DNA from: Tamaricihabitans halophyticus
GTDB lineage: Bacteria; Actinomycetota; Actinomycetes; Mycobacteriales; Pseudonocardiaceae
Length of the DNA: 64,000 nucleotides
Assembly (NCBI RefSeq): GCF_004340875.1
Contig: NZ_SLXQ01000020.1
Coordinates: 1 to 64,000 of the forward strand
Reading direction: 5' to 3'
Part shown: positions 32,474 to 41,197 of the stretch, piece by piece
How positions within the stretch are numbered: position 1 is the stretch's first letter
Layout of the letters: each line of letters starts with the position of its first letter
The notes under the pieces: model-generated
What the model saw: the letters and a program-made list of their open reading frames with translations, nothing else
What the model was told of the DNA's origin: nothing
The model's database searches: none
Program-made: the position numbers and the translations under genes

Positions 32474-33729
32474 TCCCCGCGCCTCCCTCCGACCTCGATG
32501 CCGAGTGATTCGGCGAGTATTTCGTGGATATCCACCACATCGATGCTGCGCGCCTCGCCGGCCTCGGTCAGTGGCCGCTCGGACCACGGGCAGGCGGAAA
32601 CGAGCGTGTCCACGCCGAGTTCGGCAGCTTTGTCCACTCGGGATTCACTGATTTTCGCCGTGAGTTCTGGTTTCTCGATCGGCAACCCGCCACCGCCACC
32701 TGAGCAGTAGGACCATTGGGTTACCCGGTCGACGTCGTTGAACACGAGACCGGGAATGGCCGAAAGGATTTCCCGCGGTTCTCGCCATACGCCCTTGCGT
32801 TTGTTCAGCCGGCACGGGTCGTGGTAGGTGATGGTCCGCTCGATCGGGATACTCGGGGTCAGCTTGCCTTCCCTGATCAGCTCCGCGAACAGTTCGACCA
32901 CCAGCACGATCTCGATATCCTGGTACTCCTCGCCGAAGTACTTCGGATAGTCCTCGGTGAAGGTGATGTAGTCGTGCGGATCGAGTACGAGTACCCACTT
33001 GACCCCGTTTGCCCGCCAATCGTCCAAGTTGTGCCTGGCGAATCGCTTGGATTGGTCCAGGTAACCCATTTCCGCCGCGGGGCCACCGCAACACCACTGC
33101 TCGTTCATCAAGCCGAACTCATAGCCGGCGAGCTGCAGGATCTGCGCGACCGCACGGGGAACCGAAGTCCGGTAGAACGCGGCCTCGCAGTCCACGAACA
33201 TGATCGTCTCGCCACCGATCGGGATATCCAGACCAGCAGACCAGTCCCGCACGTGTTCCTGGCTGACCGGGGTGTCCCCGAGCACCGGTTCGTGCGTGCG
33301 CTCGTCGGTGAGCAGGTTCCACCGCTGCCAGCCAGGTTGGTGCACGTCGTTGTCCACGGCGAGTGCCCGCACCGCCTTGACCATATCCACGGTTCGGGTG
33401 CGGAACCGGTAGAAGTCGCCGGTGAACAGGGTGTTCGGGCAGCGCAGTTCACAGGCGCCGCAACCGGTGCAGTTCACGTAGTCTTCGGCGATATCGGCGA
33501 TCTCCAGCTCGCCCTTCTCCATCGCCACGACGTTGGCGTGGAATGCCGTCGGCGTCCACGATTCATTGCGGGTCACCTGCATAACCGGACAGACCTCGCG
33601 GCAGAACTTGTGCCCCGAGGAGAAGCAGTTGTACGCGGCGTTTCGCCATTGCTGCACGAACTCCTCGGTGCTGCCGTCGCCGTTCGCGCCGGTATGGCTG
33701 TCGGTCTGGTGGTGGGAGGTATCAGTCAT
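32470..33729 (-). CDS. Fe-S oxidoreductase with CCG domains (GlcF / heterodisulfide reductase type)
   Basis: About 419 residues. Cysteine clusters near the N-terminus (FCREVCPVMQ and NCTGCGACELRCP) match 4Fe-4S ferredoxin sites. Two CCG-type motifs follow: NEQWCCGGPAAEMGYL and a variant HDPCRLNK...SYCSGGGGG. Proteins of this type take electrons from an FAD dehydrogenase and deliver them to quinone or another carrier. ATG 33729 has GGAG five bases upstream. First gene of the operon, divergent from the FadR-type regulator across a 240-bp intergenic region. Confidence 0.85.
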   Translation of the reverse strand: MTDTSHHQTDSHTGANGDGSTEEFVQQWRNAAYNCFSSGHKFCREVCPVMQVTRNESWTPTAFHANVVAMEKGELEIADIAEDYVNCTGCGACELRCPNTLFTGDFYRFRTRTVDMVKAVRALAVDNDVHQPGWQRWNLLTDERTHEPVLGDTPVSQEHVRDWSAGLDIPIGGETIMFVDCEAAFYRTSVPRAVAQILQLAGYEFGLMNEQWCCGGPAAEMGYLDQSKRFARHNLDDWRANGVKWVLVLDPHDYITFTEDYPKYFGEEYQDIEIVLVVELFAELIREGKLTPSIPIERTITYHDPCRLNKRKGVWREPREILSAIPGLVFNDVDRVTQWSYCSGGGGGLPIEKPELTAKISESRVDKAAELGVDTLVSACPWSERPLTEAGEARSIDVVDIHEILAESLGIEVGGRRGE

Positions 33730-33850
33730 CTGCACTCCACGCGAAATGCGGTCGAGCTGCGGTGGTCTCCGTTCGCGCGGCTTGGTCGGCCGCGGAACGC
33801 GTTGGGTAGTGCGGTCGGTGCGGCGTTCGGGAAGTACCGAACCGACTAGT

Positions 33851-33868
33851 GACTCAGGTCACTGAGTC
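33851..33868. promoter_or_regulatory. Palindrome GACTCAG-GTCA-CTGAGTC in a divergent promoter
   Basis: Perfect 7-bp arms around four bases, followed by an imperfect dyad GGTATAAAC...GAAACC (~33870-33888). Both lie between the Fe-S operon and the FadR-type gene and are candidate operators for that regulator. Confidence 0.5.
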
Positions 33869-33973
33869 CGGTATAAACATATGAAACCAGATGTCAAATT
33901 GCAACCCCTCGATGAGGGCTGGGGGAGTCGGTATCGCAAACTCAGTAATCGCGCGCCGTAAAAGGAGGTGGCA

Positions 33974-34723
33974 GTGGACGGCAACGGCGTTTCCGGTGCG
34001 GCACGGCACGCTGCCTTCGCGCCACTGGACGACGGCGGGCGGGCCGAGGTGGTCGCGCGGCGGCTGAGCGAAGCGATCGCGCTCGGTTTGCTTGGCGACG
34101 GCGAACAGCTGCCGAGCGAGGCCGAACTCGCCGCTCAACTGAACGTGGCGACGGTGACGCTGCGCGAGGCGCTTTCCGCGTTGCGCAGCGATGGGCTGGT
34201 GCAGACCAGGCGGGGGCGTGGCGGCGGGAGCTTCGCGCGCTCACCCGCGGATGCCTCGCTCGAGCGGTTGCGTCGAACACTGCGTGAGTTGACCGTGCAT
34301 GAACTGCGCGAGATCGGGGATCAGCATCGGGCGATCGCGGGCACCGCGGCGTTGCTCGCGGCCGAGCGGGCCGCGAGTGAGGATCTGCGTACCCTCGACA
34401 CGTTGGTCGACCAGCTTGCCGGGGCTGGCGAGCCAGGTGATCGGCGGCGTGCTGATGGCCGGTTCCACATCGAACTCGCCGCGGCCGGGCAGTCTTCCCG
34501 GCTGACCCGCCAGGAGATCGCGTTGCAGGCGGAGATCGGTGAGTTGCTCTGGATGCCGTCCGGCGAGGCGGTGCCGCACCCCGATGCGGTGGCCGAACAC
34601 CGAGAGATCCTGGCCGCGGTTCGCCTCGGTGATGGCCAGCGAGCCCGGGTCGCCACCGAGCGACACATCGGCAGGGGGATCGACCAGTTGATTGACTTTC
34701 ACCTGCGGCTTGCGCGCGCATGA
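33974..34723 (+). CDS. GntR-family regulator, FadR (FCD) type
   Basis: 249 residues from GTG 33974 (AAAGGAGG five bases upstream). The winged helix (LSEAIALGLLGDGEQLPSEA, VATVTLREALSALRSDGLV) is followed by an all-helical FCD ligand domain with the Asp and His residues of the metal site (DGRFHIELAAAG, HREILAAV, ERHIGRG). It is divergent from the six-gene catabolic operon and 64 bp before a Cache-domain gene. Effector probably an organic acid or amine handled by that operon. Confidence 0.87.
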   Translation: MDGNGVSGAARHAAFAPLDDGGRAEVVARRLSEAIALGLLGDGEQLPSEAELAAQLNVATVTLREALSALRSDGLVQTRRGRGGGSFARSPADASLERLRRTLRELTVHELREIGDQHRAIAGTAALLAAERAASEDLRTLDTLVDQLAGAGEPGDRRRADGRFHIELAAAGQSSRLTRQEIALQAEIGELLWMPSGEAVPHPDAVAEHREILAAVRLGDGQRARVATERHIGRGIDQLIDFHLRLARA

Positions 34724-34787
34724 GATTGTCTTCTGCAATGGTTACCGACCGCGCGGGTACCGTGGCCACCCGGCGAGAGGCGGGACG

Positions 34788-35540
34788 ATGGTGAGCGACG
34801 TGCGAGCCGAAGAGATGAGCGCGGCTGCCCGCGAGGTCGGTACGGCGCTGGACGAGGTATTCGCCTGGTTGGCCGAGTTGGCCGGTAGATTCGCCGCGAT
34901 GCACGCGAGTTCGGTGGCGGAGCAGAACCAGCTGCGTGCCGCGGACCTCAGCCAGTTGCGCGCGTCGATCTTCCCTCGGTTGACTGGCAATCCCCGCCTG
35001 CTTGCCGGTACCGGTGTGATCGTCGCCGACGACGTGCTCGCCGACCAGCCGCATTGGCTCGAGTGGTGGCAGCACGCGCAGGGCGGCACCGAGCTGGAGT
35101 TTCTTGAAGTCGACCACGATCCGGCGAGCGTTGGTTTCTACGACTACGAGTCGGCTGCCTGGTTCGTGGTGCCGCGCGATACCGGCGACCGGGTGGTGGT
35201 CGGGCCGTATGTGGACTATTCCGGCACGGACGAGTACATGCTCACCCTGGCTCACCCGGTGTCGCACGATGCGCGGTTCCTCGGGGTTGCCGCGGCCGAT
35301 ATTCGCGCCGACGCCTTCGAAGCACTGCTGCTTCGCGCGATCGGGGCCGTTGGGCAACCGGCCGTGCTGGCGAACGAGGCTGGCAGGGTGATCGCCTCGA
35401 ACACGCCGAGCAAGATCGCCGGTTCGCTCGTGCACGAAGCGGAGTTCGCCGGTAGTCCGGTGCGGGTCGTGCTCAACCAGGACGCCGAGGTACGCGACTG
35501 TGCTGGCCTGCCATGGCGGATCGCCGCATTGCGCGGTTAG
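34788..35540 (+). CDS. Soluble Cache-domain protein
   Basis: 250 residues, ATG 34788 with GAGAGGCGGG upstream. It has no signal peptide or transmembrane helix. An N-terminal helix (~1-60) precedes a PDC/Cache-type sensor fold: ELEFLEVDHDPASVGFYDYE, WFVVPRDTGDRVVVGPYVDY, and YMLTLAHPVSHDARFLGVAA. The VGPYVDYSGTDEY...TLAHPV block is the usual ligand pocket. Cache domains are normally extracellular parts of receptors, so a stand-alone cytosolic one beside a FadR regulator is unusual. It may sense or carry the pathway ligand. Confidence 0.75.
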   Translation: MVSDVRAEEMSAAAREVGTALDEVFAWLAELAGRFAAMHASSVAEQNQLRAADLSQLRASIFPRLTGNPRLLAGTGVIVADDVLADQPHWLEWWQHAQGGTELEFLEVDHDPASVGFYDYESAAWFVVPRDTGDRVVVGPYVDYSGTDEYMLTLAHPVSHDARFLGVAAADIRADAFEALLLRAIGAVGQPAVLANEAGRVIASNTPSKIAGSLVHEAEFAGSPVRVVLNQDAEVRDCAGLPWRIAALRG

Positions 35541-35609
35541 TCCTTATTGGGCACATCTGGCGCGGGCTGCTGATCCGGGCAGTGGGTGGCTAGTCGTACG
35601 CTTCGCTCG

Positions 35610-36458
35610 ATGAACACTGCCACCCTTGGTTACGCGCTGACTTCTGGTCTGCTCGCGGCCGCCAACCCGTGCGCGTACGTGCTGCTGCCCGGCTTCGTGG
35701 CGCTGGTGGTCGCCGATCGCAGCGTGCAATCGAACCGACGCAGTGTGTTGCCACGAACGCTGCTCGCCAGCCTGGTGGTGGCCGGCGGTTTCTTCGCCGC
35801 GTTCCTCGGCTACGTGGTGTTTGCCGCCCCGTTCTTCACCGGCAAGCACGACTTGCTGCCCTATGTGGCGCTGGCGATCGGCGGGCTGATCGTGCTCACG
35901 GCGCTGTGGTTGACCTTCGCCAAGCGGCTTGGCCCGCTTCGCCCTGAGGCGCCGAGCTGGCGGCGGCTCGCCTTTTACGGTGGCTACGGCGTGGCCTACG
36001 GGATCGCCTCGGTGAGCAGCGCGATCGGCCCACTGCTCGCGATCACCGGCGGAACCTTTGGCACGGGCTCGATTGGTACCGGGCTGCTCGCCCTGCTCGC
36101 ATACCTTTTCGGGCTGGGCTTGCTGATCCTGACCGCCGGTGCGGGCGCCGCGCTGCTCGCGGTGCTCTGCGGCGACCGGTTCGCGCGAGTGCTGCGGCGA
36201 ATCGGCGGCGTGCTGGTGATCCCGGTTGGCCTGTTCGTCGCGCATTTCGGCTACTTCGAGCTGCGGCTCTATGACGGCGCGGTGCGCTACCACGACCGGT
36301 TGGTTGATGCCTCCGCGCAGGTGCAGTACCGGCTGGTTTCCTTGATCGACCGGTTGGGCGCGCCCATTCTCGGCGCACTGTTTCTGGTGCTGGTGGTGGC
36401 CGGTTTCTGGTTGCGTCGGCTTCGCTGGCAGGCTGCCGGGCATGGCGCAGACTTGTGA
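35610..36458 (+). CDS. CcdA/DsbD-like transmembrane protein
   Basis: 282 residues from ATG 35610. Helix 1 carries AAANPCAYVLLPGFVALVVA, equivalent to the NPC-x-LLP motif of CcdA. About seven or eight helices; YGVAYGIASVSSAIGPLLAI is the second repeat. The classical second redox Cys (partner of NPC) is not evident in helix 4, where CcdA has GCTPCIGP; here SSAIGPLLAI lacks it. It may therefore be a transporter-like relative rather than a thiol reductant carrier. Overlaps the next gene by 17 bp. Confidence 0.75.
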   Translation: MNTATLGYALTSGLLAAANPCAYVLLPGFVALVVADRSVQSNRRSVLPRTLLASLVVAGGFFAAFLGYVVFAAPFFTGKHDLLPYVALAIGGLIVLTALWLTFAKRLGPLRPEAPSWRRLAFYGGYGVAYGIASVSSAIGPLLAITGGTFGTGSIGTGLLALLAYLFGLGLLILTAGAGAALLAVLCGDRFARVLRRIGGVLVIPVGLFVAHFGYFELRLYDGAVRYHDRLVDASAQVQYRLVSLIDRLGAPILGALFLVLVVAGFWLRRLRWQAAGHGADL

Positions 36459-37557
36459 TGTCGTGGTGATCGGCGGCGGGATAGCCGGGGTGTCCCTTGG
36501 TTATCACCTCGCTGCCGATCGCGGTGTAGTGGTACTCGACGCGGAACCGATGTTGGCCAGCCATTCCACTGGGCGCTCCGCGGCGACTTACCTGACCAGC
36601 TATGGCCCTTCCCCGGTTCGCAAACTCACGGTGGCCAGCAGGGCCCGGTTCACCGAGTTGGCCGCCCGGTTCGACCAGCCCGATCCGTTGAGCCCGTTAC
36701 CGGCCGTGTGGGCGGCGACCGACGACGAGTCCGACGCCGCTGCCAGTCGGCTGCTCGCCGAATGCACGGACGAACTACGTCTCCTCGACGCGCGCGCGGC
36801 GCTCGAGCTCGCTCCGGTGCTGGACCCGGATGTGTTGCGGTACGGGGTATGCGAGGAGAACAGCGACACGATTGACGTGCTCGCGGTGCATCAGGCATAC
36901 CTACGCGGTTTCCGCGAACGCGGTGGGCAGGTGCGGACCGAAGCGCCGGTAGACGGGCTAGCCCGCAACGGCACGGGTTGGCGGGTGCGCGCCGGGGATG
37001 CGGAGTTCGACTGCGCGCTGGTGGTGAACGCGGCGGGGGCGTGGGCGGACCGGATTTCCGCGCTCGCCGGGTTGCCGGAGATCGGGTTCGTGCCGAAACG
37101 GCGCACGCTGTTCACCTCGCCGCCCGGCGCGGATTCGGGGTGGCCAGAGACCGACGCGGTGGTGGCCGACGCCGCCGATCGGTGGTACGCCAAGCACGAG
37201 GGGCCGAACGTGCTTGCCTCGCCCGCGGATGCCGAGCCGTGCGAGCCTTGCGATGCGCGCGCCGACGAGTTGGGGATCGCGCGGGCGATCGAGGACATCA
37301 ACGCCGCGACCCGGTTGCGGCTGCGCACCGTCTACACCTCGTGGGGTGGCCTGCGCACGTTTTCCCCGGACGGGGTGCCGGTGGTTGGCGAGCTCGCCGA
37401 GTTTCCCGGGTTCGCCTACTTCGCCGGTCAGGGCGGTTACGGCATCCAGATGGGGCCGGCGCTGGCGAGCCTCGGTCATGCGGTGCTGACCGGCCAGGAG
37501 GTGCCCGCGGATATCCCGGTGGCACCGGAGGAGCTGAGCCCGGCGCGGTTTGGCTAG
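36442..37557 (+). CDS. FAD-dependent oxidoreductase, DAO family (DauA-like)
   Basis: 371 residues. FAD motif VVVIGGGIAGVSLGYHLA near the N-terminus; STGRSAATYLTSYGPSPVRK follows; the C-terminal TFSPDGVPVVGELAEFPGFA and GQGGYGIQMGPAL complete the fold. The EENSDTIDVLAVHQAYLRGF block resembles D-arginine dehydrogenase (DauA). It oxidises an amino or imino acid; substrate unknown. The initiation codon lies within the 3' end of the CcdA-like gene, implying translational coupling. Confidence 0.83.
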   Translation: MAQTCDVVVIGGGIAGVSLGYHLAADRGVVVLDAEPMLASHSTGRSAATYLTSYGPSPVRKLTVASRARFTELAARFDQPDPLSPLPAVWAATDDESDAAASRLLAECTDELRLLDARAALELAPVLDPDVLRYGVCEENSDTIDVLAVHQAYLRGFRERGGQVRTEAPVDGLARNGTGWRVRAGDAEFDCALVVNAAGAWADRISALAGLPEIGFVPKRRTLFTSPPGADSGWPETDAVVADAADRWYAKHEGPNVLASPADAEPCEPCDARADELGIARAIEDINAATRLRLRTVYTSWGGLRTFSPDGVPVVGELAEFPGFAYFAGQGGYGIQMGPALASLGHAVLTGQEVPADIPVAPEELSPARFG

Positions 37558-37559
37558 GT

Positions 37560-38375
37560 TTACAGGATCTGCAGGGGGATTGGCTGACTGGGTGCGGGAA
37601 ACGCCGCGTCCAGTTCGGCAAGGTCCGCTTCGGTCAGCGTGATATCCAGCGCGGCGAGGTTATCGTCCACATGCGCGGCCGTGGCCGCCTTGGGGATGGC
37701 GCACACGCCGTCCATGCGCAGTACCCAGGCGAGCGCGACCTGTGCCTCGCTGGCCCCGTGCCGCTCGGCCACCCGCCGCAGCGCGGGATCGCCGAGTAGC
37801 CGGCCCTGTTCGATCGGCGAGTAGGCCATCACGGGCAGCCCCTCGGCGCGGCACCAGGGCAGTAGGTCCAGCTCGACGCCCCTGCGCGTCAGGTTGTACA
37901 GCACCTGGTTGGTCCCGGACTGCTGACCTCCCGATTCGGCCCACAGTTCGGACATGTCGTCGACGTCGAAATTGCTCACGCCGAACTCGCGAATCTTGCC
38001 CTCAGCGCGCAGCTGTTCGAACGCAGCCAGGGTTTCCGCCAGTGGCACATCGCCGCGCCAGTGCAGCAGGTACAGGTCAAGATAATCGGTGTCCAGCCGG
38101 CGCAGGCTCTGCTCGCAGGCCGCGATCGTGTCCCGCCGTCCCGCGTTGTTCGGCAGTACCTTGCTGACCAGGAATACCTCCGCGCGCCGGCCGGCGATCG
38201 CGCGGCCAACGATCCGCTCCGCGCCACCACTGCCGTACATCTCCGCGGTGTCGATCAGGCCGATCCCATGGTCAAGGCCGTGCCGCAGCGCCGTGACCTC
38301 CGCATCGGCCTGTCCGCGGCGTTCGCCCATCCGCCAGGTGCCCTGACCCAACCTGGGCAACCGCAGCTCGGTCAT
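37560..38375 (-). CDS. Aldo/keto reductase
   Basis: 271 residues from ATG 38375. Catalytic tetrad residues are visible: Asp and Tyr in LIDTAEMYGSGGAER, Lys in VFLVSKVLP, His in YLLHWRGDVP. The NADPH-binding IEQGRLLGDPALRRVAERHG and AIPKAATAAHVDDNLAALD blocks are near the C-terminus. Broad carbonyl reductase of unknown physiological substrate. Convergent with the DAO gene two bases away. Confidence 0.88.
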   Translation of the reverse strand: MTELRLPRLGQGTWRMGERRGQADAEVTALRHGLDHGIGLIDTAEMYGSGGAERIVGRAIAGRRAEVFLVSKVLPNNAGRRDTIAACEQSLRRLDTDYLDLYLLHWRGDVPLAETLAAFEQLRAEGKIREFGVSNFDVDDMSELWAESGGQQSGTNQVLYNLTRRGVELDLLPWCRAEGLPVMAYSPIEQGRLLGDPALRRVAERHGASEAQVALAWVLRMDGVCAIPKAATAAHVDDNLAALDITLTEADLAELDAAFPAPSQPIPLQIL

Positions 38376-38507
38376 CCTCGAGTGCTCCGTTCCGCTCGGC
38401 TTCTTCGTCTCGAGGATACTTTTCGGGCAGTGGCGGTAGTTACAGATCAATCGACATCGCGCGGCTAGCGGGTAATCGTGGGAGGACACGTGACCTGGGA
38501 GGCCCGG

Positions 38508-39305
38508 ATGACCACCACGACTTCCGAGTTCGACGCGGATACCGAGGTCGAGCAGCTGAGCGAGGACCACTATCGCGCCCGGTTGAGTGAGCGATGGTGC
38601 AATCCGACCGGTGCGACCAACGGCGGTTACCTGCTCGGGGTTTGCCTGCGGGCACTGCAGGCGCGGCTGCCGTTTCCCGATCCACTGGCGGTCTCCGCGT
38701 TCTACCTGCGCCCTGGTTTGCCGGGGTCAGCCGAGCTGAACACCGAGCTGGTTCGGGCTGGCCGGCGGATGGCCACCGGCGAGGTGCGGTTGGCGCAGGG
38801 CGGCAAGGAAGTTATCCGGGTGGTGTCCACCTTCAGTGAGCTGACCGAGCGGCCTGATGGCAAGGAGCTGGGCAGTATGCCGCAGCTACCGCCGCCGGAG
38901 GAGTGTCCAGCCCAGCCGGACGCGGCGCGTGCCCCGGAGACGACGATGGCTGGCCGCATCGAGTACCGCTATCCGAGCTTGCCAGGGTGGATGAGTGGTA
39001 ATCCGAGCGGCAGGTCGACCGACGCGTTCTGGATGCGCTTCGCCGATGGCAGGGATGCCGATCCGCTCAGCCTACCGTCCCTTGTGGATTCGGCGGCGCC
39101 GGTGATCTTTGATCTCGGTATGCCGGGATCGTCCACTGTGGAGCTAACGGCGCATCTGCGGGCGCGGCCGGCGCCCGGGTGGTTGGCCTGCAAGGTAAGT
39201 ACGCAGCATATGACCGGTGGCTACCATGAGGAGGATTTCGAGATCTGGGATTCCACCGGAGTGCTTGTGGCGCAGTCCAGGCAGCTTGCGATCTTTCTCG
39301 AGTGA
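38508..39305 (+). CDS. Acyl-CoA thioesterase, double-hotdog (TesB-like) family
   Basis: 265 residues from ATG 38508 (GGGAGGCCCGG upstream). The first hotdog has WCNPTGATNGGYLLGVCLRA and VSAFYLRPGLPGSAELNTEL; the second begins after GRIEYRY and carries DAFWMRFADG, PSLVDSAAPVIFDLGMPGSS and VAQSRQLAIFLE, the last being the typical ending. Probably hydrolyses acyl-CoA esters. Convergent with the deaminase gene. Confidence 0.85.
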   Translation: MTTTTSEFDADTEVEQLSEDHYRARLSERWCNPTGATNGGYLLGVCLRALQARLPFPDPLAVSAFYLRPGLPGSAELNTELVRAGRRMATGEVRLAQGGKEVIRVVSTFSELTERPDGKELGSMPQLPPPEECPAQPDAARAPETTMAGRIEYRYPSLPGWMSGNPSGRSTDAFWMRFADGRDADPLSLPSLVDSAAPVIFDLGMPGSSTVELTAHLRARPAPGWLACKVSTQHMTGGYHEEDFEIWDSTGVLVAQSRQLAIFLE

Positions 39306-39312
39306 TCCGCGG

Positions 39313-39783
39313 CTAGCGGTTGCCGAGCGGCAGGTGCGCGTTGGGCGCGATGGCCTGATCGGCGAACTCGGGTAGCTCGATGACGGTCAGCCCGGCGTCT
39401 TCCAGTAGTTTCGCGCCGTTGGCGTTCGCGACGAACAGGTTCGGCTCCCGCCAGGCGAGTACGACCCTACCGATGCCCGCGTCCTTGATGAGTTGCGCGC
39501 AGGGCCGTGGCCTGGACGCGCGCCGCGCGCACGGCTCCAGTGTGCTGTAGATCGTCGCGGTGTTGAGTCGCGGGTCGGTCGGGTCGATCTTGGCCAGAGC
39601 GGACTCTTCGGCGTGCACCTTCGGGTCGGTCTCCCGCGAGTGACCCCTGGCGATCTCCTGACCGTTCGCGTCGACGATGACCGCGCCAACCGAGTATGCC
39701 GTCGCGCTCGGCGGGCATTGCCGCGCCAGGTCAACCGCGACGGTCATCCAGTGCGCATCAGCTGCCGATTGTCCGCTGGTCAT
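39313..39783 (-). CDS. Cytidine/deoxycytidylate deaminase-family protein with RibD-like zinc site
   Basis: 156 residues from ATG 39783. The zinc site is HAEESALAKI (His and catalytic Glu) and EPCARRASRPRPCAQLIKDA. The two Cys are separated by eight residues (PC-x8-C), as in RibD deaminases and unlike PC-x2-C of free cytidine deaminases. The N-terminus SVGAVIVDANGQEIARGHSR is typical of RibD. The reductase half of RibD is missing, so substrate is open: a pyrimidine or pyrimidine-like amine. Confidence 0.8.
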   Translation of the reverse strand: MTSGQSAADAHWMTVAVDLARQCPPSATAYSVGAVIVDANGQEIARGHSRETDPKVHAEESALAKIDPTDPRLNTATIYSTLEPCARRASRPRPCAQLIKDAGIGRVVLAWREPNLFVANANGAKLLEDAGLTVIELPEFADQAIAPNAHLPLGNR

Positions 39784-39846
39784 ACTCGTGCACGGTAGCA
39801 GCGGATTGTCACCGCACTTCGATGAGCGCGCTGATCCGCGCCTCAA

Positions 39847-39874
39847 AACCGCAAGATTCCTAAAGAACGCGGTT
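39847..39874. repeat. Interspersed hairpin repeat
   Basis: AACCGCA ... CGCGGTT arms with loop AGATTCCTAAAGAA, the same family as 26617, 42468 and 47200. It lies between the deaminase start and the stop of the 123-residue gene upstream. Confidence 0.65.
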
Positions 39875-39913
39875 CGGCGGCCGCAGCTGGCTCGGCTGCG
39901 CTGGGTGCGCACC

Positions 39914-40285
39914 TCAGGTGTTGCCTGGTAGCCACAGCGAGCTGGATGCTCGGCGGGCGAGCGTTGGTGCACCGGGGGATCCATGTGCGGGCAGTGCGAG
40001 TAGTTCGGCGATGACTTCGGCGACCGTGCCCACGAGCTGCCAGAGTGGATCGCCGCGCGGGTAGTCCTCGATCCGGATGCGCGCGGCAATGGCTTCCGTC
40101 ATTGCCTGCATGCTGATGGTTTCGACGACTCCGGTGCTGGACCAGCGTTCGCCGTGCAGCGCGGCCGGCACGCCGCCGTCCTCCGGCCGGAACGCTAGCG
40201 GTCTAAAGTGGAATCCGGCGTCGACCGCCTGCCGTAGTGCCGCGAGGTGTGGAGCTTCGTCACTGGACGGCGGGACGCGAGTCAT
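39914..40285 (-). CDS. Hypothetical protein, 123 residues
   Basis: ATG 40285 follows GGAAGGAAC. Readable segments are AAALHGERWSSTGVVETISM, AMTEAIAARIRIEDYPRGDP and LWQLVGTVAEVIAELLALPA; the middle is helical. No family recognised. It overlaps the zinc-finger-like gene upstream by 26 bp. These small genes (39.9-41.0 kb) lie divergent from the XRE/DUF397 pair and look like a single accessory operon. Confidence 0.6.
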   Translation of the reverse strand: MTRVPPSSDEAPHLAALRQAVDAGFHFRPLAFRPEDGGVPAALHGERWSSTGVVETISMQAMTEAIAARIRIEDYPRGDPLWQLVGTVAEVIAELLALPAHGSPGAPTLARRASSSLWLPGNT

Positions 40286-40721
40286 GTTCCTTCCTTGACT
40301 GGTGCACGGCGACCCCGCCGGAGGTCGGGGTCTCGGCGGGGCCGCCGTGGTTGGACCCTGCTCGATCCGCTCGGGGGATTGCCGCAGTGGCAACGGATCC
40401 AGTAGGGGGCGTGGCGGGCGGAGCTTTGGCGAACAGTCGCCGCAGCAACGACGGTTTGCGGTGGCGACAGGAACGTCCGTCCATTCGCCGGTCGAAATCC
40501 GGCAGCGTGCTACGCGCCCGTACGTACCGCGCGCAGGTTTCGCAGCGCGGGCCGGGCGGCGAGGTCAGCGAAACCGGCGCGACCAGGTGGCCGCACACCG
40601 CTTCCGGGTCGGGTGCGGCCCGGAACTCCCTACTCGCCTGGTCGTCGGGGACGGCGTGGTCCTGGCCGTCCGTCCCGCTGCGGAACCACGTGACGAACAG
40701 TCGCTCGGCTGCGCTGGTCAT
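40260..40721 (-). CDS. Hypothetical protein with possible zinc-binding cysteines
   Basis: 153 residues. The N-terminal ~90 residues look folded, with Cys/His in EAVCGHLVAPVSL and GPRCETCARYVRAR (C-x2-C) and later GRSCRHRK; a treble-clef-like zinc site is possible. The last ~60 residues are low-complexity and overlap the next gene, so the natural stop may be correct but functionally unimportant. Small zinc proteins of this style are common beside DUF397/XRE genes in Pseudonocardiaceae. Confidence 0.5.
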   Translation of the reverse strand: MTSAAERLFVTWFRSGTDGQDHAVPDDQASREFRAAPDPEAVCGHLVAPVSLTSPPGPRCETCARYVRARSTLPDFDRRMDGRSCRHRKPSLLRRLFAKAPPATPPTGSVATAAIPRADRAGSNHGGPAETPTSGGVAVHQSRKEHDSRPAVQ

Positions 40722-40749
40722 TGCTCACCTCGGTGGGGACGGGGACGGA

Positions 40750-40995
40750 CTAACGGCGGACGAACGGCACGATCCGACGCTGACGTTCGAGCTCGTCGGC
40801 ATGCCGATGCAGGTTGTAGGCCAGTTCGTGGGCGGCTTCGGGGGTCAGCAGGGCGACTTCGGCGGGCGGTGCGAGTAGCACGATCCGGTCTCCGCCCAGG
40901 TAGGTCCGGACCTTCTTCGGTCGGTTGAATCCGTCCGTGCAGACCACGTCTTTGCTGGTCATCGACGTGTCAGCCGGGTTGGCCGATCCAGTCAT
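40750..40995 (-). CDS. Hypothetical protein, 81 residues
   Basis: ATG 40995 with GCGGAGGTAGCT directly upstream. The sequence (RPKKVRTYLGGDRIVLLAPP, TPEAAHELAYNLHRHADELE) suggests a short beta hairpin followed by a helix. Not a named family. First gene of the small minus-strand operon and divergent from the XRE regulator at 41198 across ~200 bp. Confidence 0.65.
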   Translation of the reverse strand: MTGSANPADTSMTSKDVVCTDGFNRPKKVRTYLGGDRIVLLAPPAEVALLTPEAAHELAYNLHRHADELERQRRIVPFVRR

Positions 40996-41197
40996 AGCTA
41001 CCTCCGCAATTAGCTCTAATATCGAATCTCTGAACATAGATCACTGTGCATCAATCGAGATTAGATACAAGCTAGCGCGATAATCACTATTTGCCTACCC
41101 CTCCATTCGGGTTAGAGCCGCGCGATACCCTTTCTGGTGAAGGGAGGCGCCGGCTTTCTCGTGGCGGGGTACCGAACACGTCATGGAGAGGGCTCCA

